From the NCBI GenBank assembly GCA_951394405.1, contig OX596334.1, forward strand, positions 434,001 through 498,000: 64,000 bases of DNA, written 5' to 3'. The notes beneath the pieces were generated by a model that was not told where the DNA came from, did not search any database, and saw only the letters and a program-made list of their open reading frames with translations. Below are positions 58,751 through 64,000 of the stretch, piece by piece (positions within the stretch are counted from its first letter, which is position 1; every line of letters starts with the position of its first letter). The translations under genes and the position numbers were made by a program. This stretch comes from Coprinellus micaceus. Lineage: Eukaryota > Basidiomycota > Agaricomycetes > Agaricales > Psathyrellaceae.

Positions 58751-59133
58751 TGTTGGAAGACAATGCTCATGTCAACTCTATCTCTACAAAGAATACCTCT
58801 ATTTCGAACGTTTTACTTATCTTCTATTGTTCTACAGAGAACAACAACCACCTTGTATTATTCCCATTATACTCGCACTTATTGTTCTCTTATCTCCACC
58901 TTATCTCCATTCACTGCTATTGTTCTCTACTTATGGAACGTCTATTGTTCTTTCTTATTGTTCCGCATATAGGTTATCTATTGTTCTCCACAGTATATAA
59001 TCCACACTGTAAGTGGGTGAGTCCCCATCGAACTCTCCCCACTTACAGGTGCGTATCTTGTATACTCTACTTACTTTCAATCTAACATCGAACTCTCCCC
59101 ACTTACAGTGGGTCATACTTGCATCGTTCTACA
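58751..59133 (+). repeat. Copia element 5' LTR
   Basis: 383 bp starting TGTTGGAAGACAATG and ending GTTCTACA, followed at once by a primer-binding site. It has a TATA box (58994-59000) and a 23-bp internal direct repeat, CATCGAACTCTCCCCACTTA plus CAG, at 59026-59048 and 59086-59108. The 3' LTR and the target duplication lie outside the window, so the left border rests on the TG start and the shared nine-base start with the LTR-like insertion at 47794-48016. Confidence 0.7.
58994..59000 (+). promoter_or_regulatory. LTR TATA box
   Basis: TATATAA in the 3' half of the LTR, in place to start the genomic RNA of the Copia element. Confidence 0.5.
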
Positions 59134-59134
59134 A

Positions 59135-59146
59135 GTTATGAGCCCC
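59135..59146 (+). other. Copia primer-binding site (half initiator-tRNA type)
   Basis: GTTATGAGCCCC directly follows the LTR and is complementary to the anticodon arm of initiator tRNA-Met (GGGCTCATAAC). Drosophila copia and yeast Ty5 are known to use such an internal half-tRNA primer. Confidence 0.65.
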
Positions 59147-59721
59147 GGGCTCCTCTGATCACGCCATCCGTTATCAGACACCGCGGTAACCGCTCCACTG
59201 CCCCTCGATCGCCCATAGCCTACGGCCTCTTCTCGTGTGATATCTCCACCTGAAGCCTATCTCCCTTCACATTCTCACTATCTTCACTTTCGCTATTTAC
59301 GTTTCGCTACTTACATTCCACTACCCCTCCTGATACTCAGGAGTACATATCAACTTCCATTACCACCTTCTACCCCGCGGCAAGCGTTCCCACTACGGGA
59401 AAGAAGCTATCAGGAAGTCCACAGACGCTTACCGTCTGCAGAATTAGAGTAGTGATCCTTCTTTGAGAGGCCTGATTCGGTTGGACTGGGGAAACGACGC
59501 AACGGTAGCGCTCCCTCCATCCAAACGCTTTCAGTAACCGGTACTCAAAGTGACAGCGGGGTTCCCTCTGCGGATCTTAGTGTAAAACTTCAACTCCTTT
59601 TTAGGATATCTACGTATTGGTCCGTTTTACCTACAAAATCACGGGCACTTTACCTATCACCTATCACTTATCATTTCGTACCTATCATTTTATCCTCTCC
59701 CATTCTTTATCACCTACCATC
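59147..59721 (+). other. Copia leader between primer site and gag-pol
   Basis: Untranslated leader, pyrimidine-rich, with repeated CTATCACTTATCATTTC-like words just before the ATG. No other gene was seen. Confidence 0.5.
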
Positions 59722-62700
59722 ATGGACTCTACCACTACATCCTCGCCCATCATGCTCACGGCCTACACTGTGCAGCAGTGGAAGTTCACTGTCGAGAACA
59801 AGGCCTTCGACCTCAACGCCTACGGCATCCTCACTGGGGAAGAGAAAAAACCTGGGAGCAATGCCGACGACAAGGTCAAGTCCGACTATGCCAGTCGCCG
59901 CTCCAAGCTCATCGGCTACGTCCGGTCTACTCTCGACCACTCCCAACTCGAGACCGTCCTCTCTGGCATCCAAGTCACCGACATCGCTGCTATCTGGGAG
60001 AAGCTCTTGGAAACCTACCAGCCCAAGACTTCTGGCTCTCGCATCAGTGTCCTTCAGGAGATGATGGCACTTCGAATGAGGTCCTCGGGTTTCGAGAAGG
60101 AGACCTACTCCGACTTCGGATCGCGTTGCATGGCACACGCCTCACGTCTCACTGCGCTCCTCCCGCAAGGAGCAGAATACCTTCCAGAGACAACACAGAC
60201 TGTCACCATCTCCTCCCAAACGACATCGGACGGAGCAACAACGACGATTCAATCCACCAGTCGGGGAGCACATGAACTCCTTACGCCCTCTGCTTTCGAG
60301 GAAGGATACACGGCTGCTCATCTCGCGCGCGATCTTGCAATCAGCATGATCCCCATTGGTCTTGGCAAGGATGACACCATCCTCCGCAATACGCTCAACC
60401 ACATCTCCACTGGGGACGACAATCCCCTTGAAGTCCTCGATCACCTTCGCAAGGCCGACTCCCTCGCTCGCAACACTCAGCTTGCTGAGGGGACGTCCGC
60501 CGCTCTTCAGGTAGCTACAGCTGCCCCGAAGAAGAAGGCGAAGTACAGGTGCAAGGTCCACAGTTGGCAGAACACACATGAGGACAAGGACTGCCGCGTC
60601 CAGAACTCCCAGAAGGCCAAGATCGCGGAGACACCTACCACAGCAGCGACTGCTGAGGAGAGTGTCATGATGGCCAGTGTTGCCCACATCGCAAGTCCCC
60701 TTATCCGTCGAGCTCGTAACAACCCCACTAATACTTCCTGGAACCCAGACTCAGGTGCAACCTCACATATGACACCCAATCGCAAGTGGATCCGTAACAT
60801 GGTTGCGGTGAAAATTGCTGTGTCTCTCGCCAACAACGAGATCGTCTGGGCTACAGGAAAGGGGGAAGTACGTTTCACGCCTCGTATATACGAAAAAGTT
60901 GGCCAAACTGTGATATTCAACGATGTACTATATGTTCCCGCACTTCGCAATAACCTATTCTCGATCCTCTCCGTTGTTAAGAAGAGCAAAATGCGCGTCG
61001 TAATTGAAGGAGACTCGCTTGACTTCTTCAAGAATGGCGAGCTACTCCTAACAGCTACCATCGATGGAACTGTTGGCTCTCTCAATGGGACAACGCTCGA
61101 AAACACGGAAACGGAGGCAGCCTACATCTCCAAGATCGAGAAGGAACTATTACATCAGAGGTTAGGGCACATTGGGAAGGATCGTCTGGAGACGCTTATG
61201 CGCCAAGACTTGGCCACTGGTATCCTGGTGAAAGAGGGCACGGAACTCAACGACACCTGCGAACACTGCATTGCAGGGAAGCAACATCGGGATCCATTCC
61301 CAAAACTATCAGCGAATCGCTCAACAGAGCTCCTTGGACGGATTCACTCGGACCTCCATGGACCCCTCGCTGTACAGACACCAATCGGCTATCGATACTG
61401 GATCACATTCATTGATGACCACTCACGGTTCAAGGAGGTCGCCCTCCTGAAACACAAGAGTGACGCATTCCAAGCCTTCAAAGACTTTGTTGCCAAGAGT
61501 GAGCGAAAGCTCGGCACAAAGGTCAAGGGACTTCGTGACGACAAAGGAGGGGAATACATGGGGAACGACTTCATTCAATGGTGCAAGGGACTTGGTATCG
61601 CACGGCAACACACAGTTAAAGCCACACCTCAACAGAACGGTGTCAGCGAACGACTCAATCGCACACTAACTGAAGGGGTCATTGCCATGCTCAACCAAGC
61701 ACGCCTTCCCATGATGTTCTGGGGTGCAGCTGTACTCTATTACACAGACATCCTGAATGCGACCCCATCCTCTGCATTATCAAATACTACCTCCTATGAG
61801 GTCTGGCATAAAGCAAAGCCCGATCTGTCCATGCACCGAGTATTTGGCTGCCACGTATGCGTCCGTGTATTGCGCAAGGACCGCAAGAACCTCCAGTCAC
61901 ACACGGAGCCTTGTGTCTTTATCGGCTTTGAACCAGGCTACAAAGGCTGGAAATGCTACAATCCAGTAACGAAGAAGATCACCATATCCCGGGATGTTAT
62001 CTTCGCTGAAGGCACCTTCCCTGGTCTCTCGACCGTAGGGAACGAACAGGCATACACGCCTATAGGCATTAGGGACATCTGGCCAGACGCCGATCTCGAA
62101 CCGGAGAATCCACCTCTTGCACCACCTCATGCTCCCATCGCGCCACCACCGCCTCCCCATGACCATCCAGACGATGGATCAGACAAGAGCGACAACGATG
62201 ACGATGGAGACCAAACAGCACCTCGGACTCCCGAGCGACCTCCTAAAACTGAGCCTAAGACGCCAGCCACACAGCAACCGTCTGTCCATCCGTCAATTCC
62301 ACCTACTCCTACGAAACGGGATCCCTCATCTACTCCCTCAACGAAACAGCTGCTACCAATACCTGCCTTGTTCCCAGGGCTCCCTGGACCAGCTGAGGAT
62401 GGACCCATGTTCCCAGAACTACCTCCTCCAGCACCGGTCGCACCTCCAGCACCTGCCCAGAAACGCACCCAGCCACCTCCCCCTCCCCCTCGCGAATCAA
62501 TCCCTCGCAAGGCGAAAGTTCCGAAAGCTCCACCGCTAGTAGCACAAAGCTCCCGGCCTGTACGGAAAACGGCAACGACCGTCAAGGACTACCAGCTCGC
62601 GAGTGGAAAAGGGAGACGCGGTACAATTCCAGTGGCCAGGCGTGAAGGGGGTGAACAGGTAGCAGATCGAGGGGGTGCACAGAGAAACAATCAGCTACCC

Positions 62701-64000
62701 GAAACAGAGGATGAAGATGAGGATGAAGACGACGATGAAGACGACGAACCTGTACAACCCATTGCAGCTGAGGACTTTGACCTTGACGACGAACCTGTAG
62801 ACATGGAAGATGCACTACGTGCCACCAGTATACTTGATTCTCTCATCAGTCTATACCACGTCCCCCTGGAAGAGACCCTGACTCTCAACCAAGGCATGGA
62901 AATGGCATTCTACATGGCACAGGACAAAGCACTAGGAGCGGCTACACGCCGTCCAGGAGATGCGCCTCGGACACACTGGGAAGCCTTTGCAGGACCAGAT
63001 GGCGAACACTGGCAGACCGCAGCACAGGTTGAGATTGACGCCCTAACCACCAATGGCACTTGGGAACTAGTCGAACTACCAGAGGGACGAAAGGTTGTCG
63101 GATCACGATGGGTCTTCCTCATCAAATGAAAGGCAGATGGCACAATTGACCGCTACAAGGCTCGACTTGTTGCCAAGGGATACTCCCAAATGCCTGGAGT
63201 AGACTACGATCAGACATGGGCACCTGCATCTCGTCTCACATCAATCCGCACGATCTTCGCCCAAGCCGCCATGGAAGGACACTTCATCGAGACCATCGAC
63301 GTCGACAATGCCTACCTCAACGGAACAATCGAGGAGCAATACGAAGTCTACATGGAGCAAGCGCCAGGGTTTGAGATCAAGAATCCAGACTCAAAGGGAC
63401 GGAGATGGGTGTGCCGGCTAAAGAAAGGTTTATATGGCTTGAAACAGAGCGGACGACTATGGTACCAAAAGCTAGCATCAGAACTTGAAGCAATCGGATT
63501 CACCCAAATAAAGTCTGACCCAGCTATCTATGTCTGGGAGATGGATGGGACCCGCATTGTTGTACCAGTCTTCGTTGACGACATCACCATAACCTCGAAA
63601 AGCCAAGAAAAGATCCAATGGCTCAAGGACTCCCTTGCCAAGGTCTTCAAGATCAAGGATCTCGGACCCACCTCGTACCTACTTGGAATCAAGGTTGACT
63701 ACGACCGCGAGAACCGAGTCATGCGCCTATCCCAGACTCAATACATCCTCGACATGCTTGCGCGATTCAAGATGGAGGACTGCTACCCAGTAGGAACTCC
63801 AATGGATCCAGGAAGCGGTGCTACCCTCACCAAGTACATTCCAAACAAGGCTGACGACGAGATGATGAAGAATGTCCCATACATGAATGCCATCGGCGCC
63901 CTGATATACCTTATGATTGCGACACGCCCTGACATCGCCTACGCTGTTGCCAAACTAGCCCAATACAACTCCAACCCCGGACCTATGCATTGGAAAGCAG
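59722..64000 (+). mobile_element. Copia retrotransposon gag-pol polyprotein, one internal stop, runs off the window
   Basis: The start at MDSTTTSSPIMLTAY (59722) is chosen over an in-frame ATG at 59617 because only it begins the gag-like domain. Order: gag (ILQEMMALRM; YSDFGSRCMAHASRL), a Cys/His stretch (CKVHSWQNTHEDKDC), protease with DSGATSHM (residue about 343), GAG-pre-integrase (LLHQRLGHIG...CEHCIAGK), integrase with catalytic D (HSDLHGP, about 543), D (DDKGGEY, about 607) and E (NGVSERLNRTL, about 642), a long Pro-rich linker, then RT from GSRWVFLIK (about 1130) with FVDD at about 1284. The gene order protease-integrase-RT defines Copia (Ty1/copia). TGA at 63127-63129 sits where Arg is usual (IK-stop-KADG); beyond it the frame continues open to 64000. 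RNase H and the 3' LTR are not seen. Confidence 0.9.

Noticed and set aside
59710..60687. Minus-strand frames opposite the Copia gag region
   Set aside because: Shadows of the Copia polyprotein, no domains.

Overview
The window looks like a filamentous basidiomycete, most likely an Agaricomycete. Introns are short (about 42 to 94 nt), with GTRNGT-type donors and CTNAC-like branch sites. The gene families also fit: a MYND-finger protein, three NACHT-ankyrin NLR-like genes, a heme-thiolate peroxidase relic, an IFI6/ISG12-like mini-gene, an F-box protein, and Plavaka-, hAT-, LINE- and Copia-type elements. No species was identified. Models were spliced by eye, and the exon limits given are those that keep reading frame and splice consensus.

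Layout. 0.3-1.4 kb: MYND-finger gene with an in-frame TGA. 1.6-2.0 kb: possible 3' end of a minus-strand gene. 2.9-6.1 kb: NLR gene A. 6.8-8.1 kb: Arg/Glu/Ser-rich protein with C-terminal membrane segments (minus). 9.8-11.7 kb: five-exon TPR/J-domain co-chaperone (minus). 13.7-14.7 kb: decayed peroxygenase pseudogene. 15.2-17.9 kb: NLR gene B. 19.3-20.6 kb: 5'-truncated LINE ORF (minus). 20.6-37.9 kb: gene-poor tract of diverged repeats with one clear small gene (IFI6/ISG12-like, 26.5-26.9 kb). 38.0-40.8 kb: NLR gene C.

43.4-49.0 kb: an F-box gene split by a complete hAT transposon (hAT1, 43527-48119; 8-bp target duplication CAAGGGAC). hAT1 has a spliceable transposase gene, a second tiny gene, and a 223-bp LTR-like insertion that carries a tRNA-like sequence. 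49.5-55.1 kb: C-terminal half of a Plavaka-type transposon protein, split in frame by a non-autonomous hAT-like element (51091-54893; duplication GTCTTCCG), which itself hosts a nested 1.26-kb element. 55.06-56.02 kb: a palindrome-rich 0.96-kb element. 56.0-58.4 kb: gag-like and RT-like ORFs of a truncated retroelement (minus). 58.75-64.0 kb: 5' LTR, primer site and polyprotein of a Copia element that runs off the window.

Common themes. Genes B and C share a recently duplicated, CpG-depleted 3' half and 3' flank, while their NACHT-encoding 5' halves and all of gene A keep CpG. The ankyrin repeats I could fully splice, chiefly in gene B, lie on phase-1 symmetric exons, an arrangement that suits repeat shuffling in NLR sensors. 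Three reading frames (MYND, RT, Copia) stop at a TGA where the family normally has Arg, consistent with CpG deamination. Several insertions can be read to the base, giving a relative order of events: F-box gene, then hAT1, then the LTR-like insertion; and Plavaka, then the hAT-like element, then the inner element.
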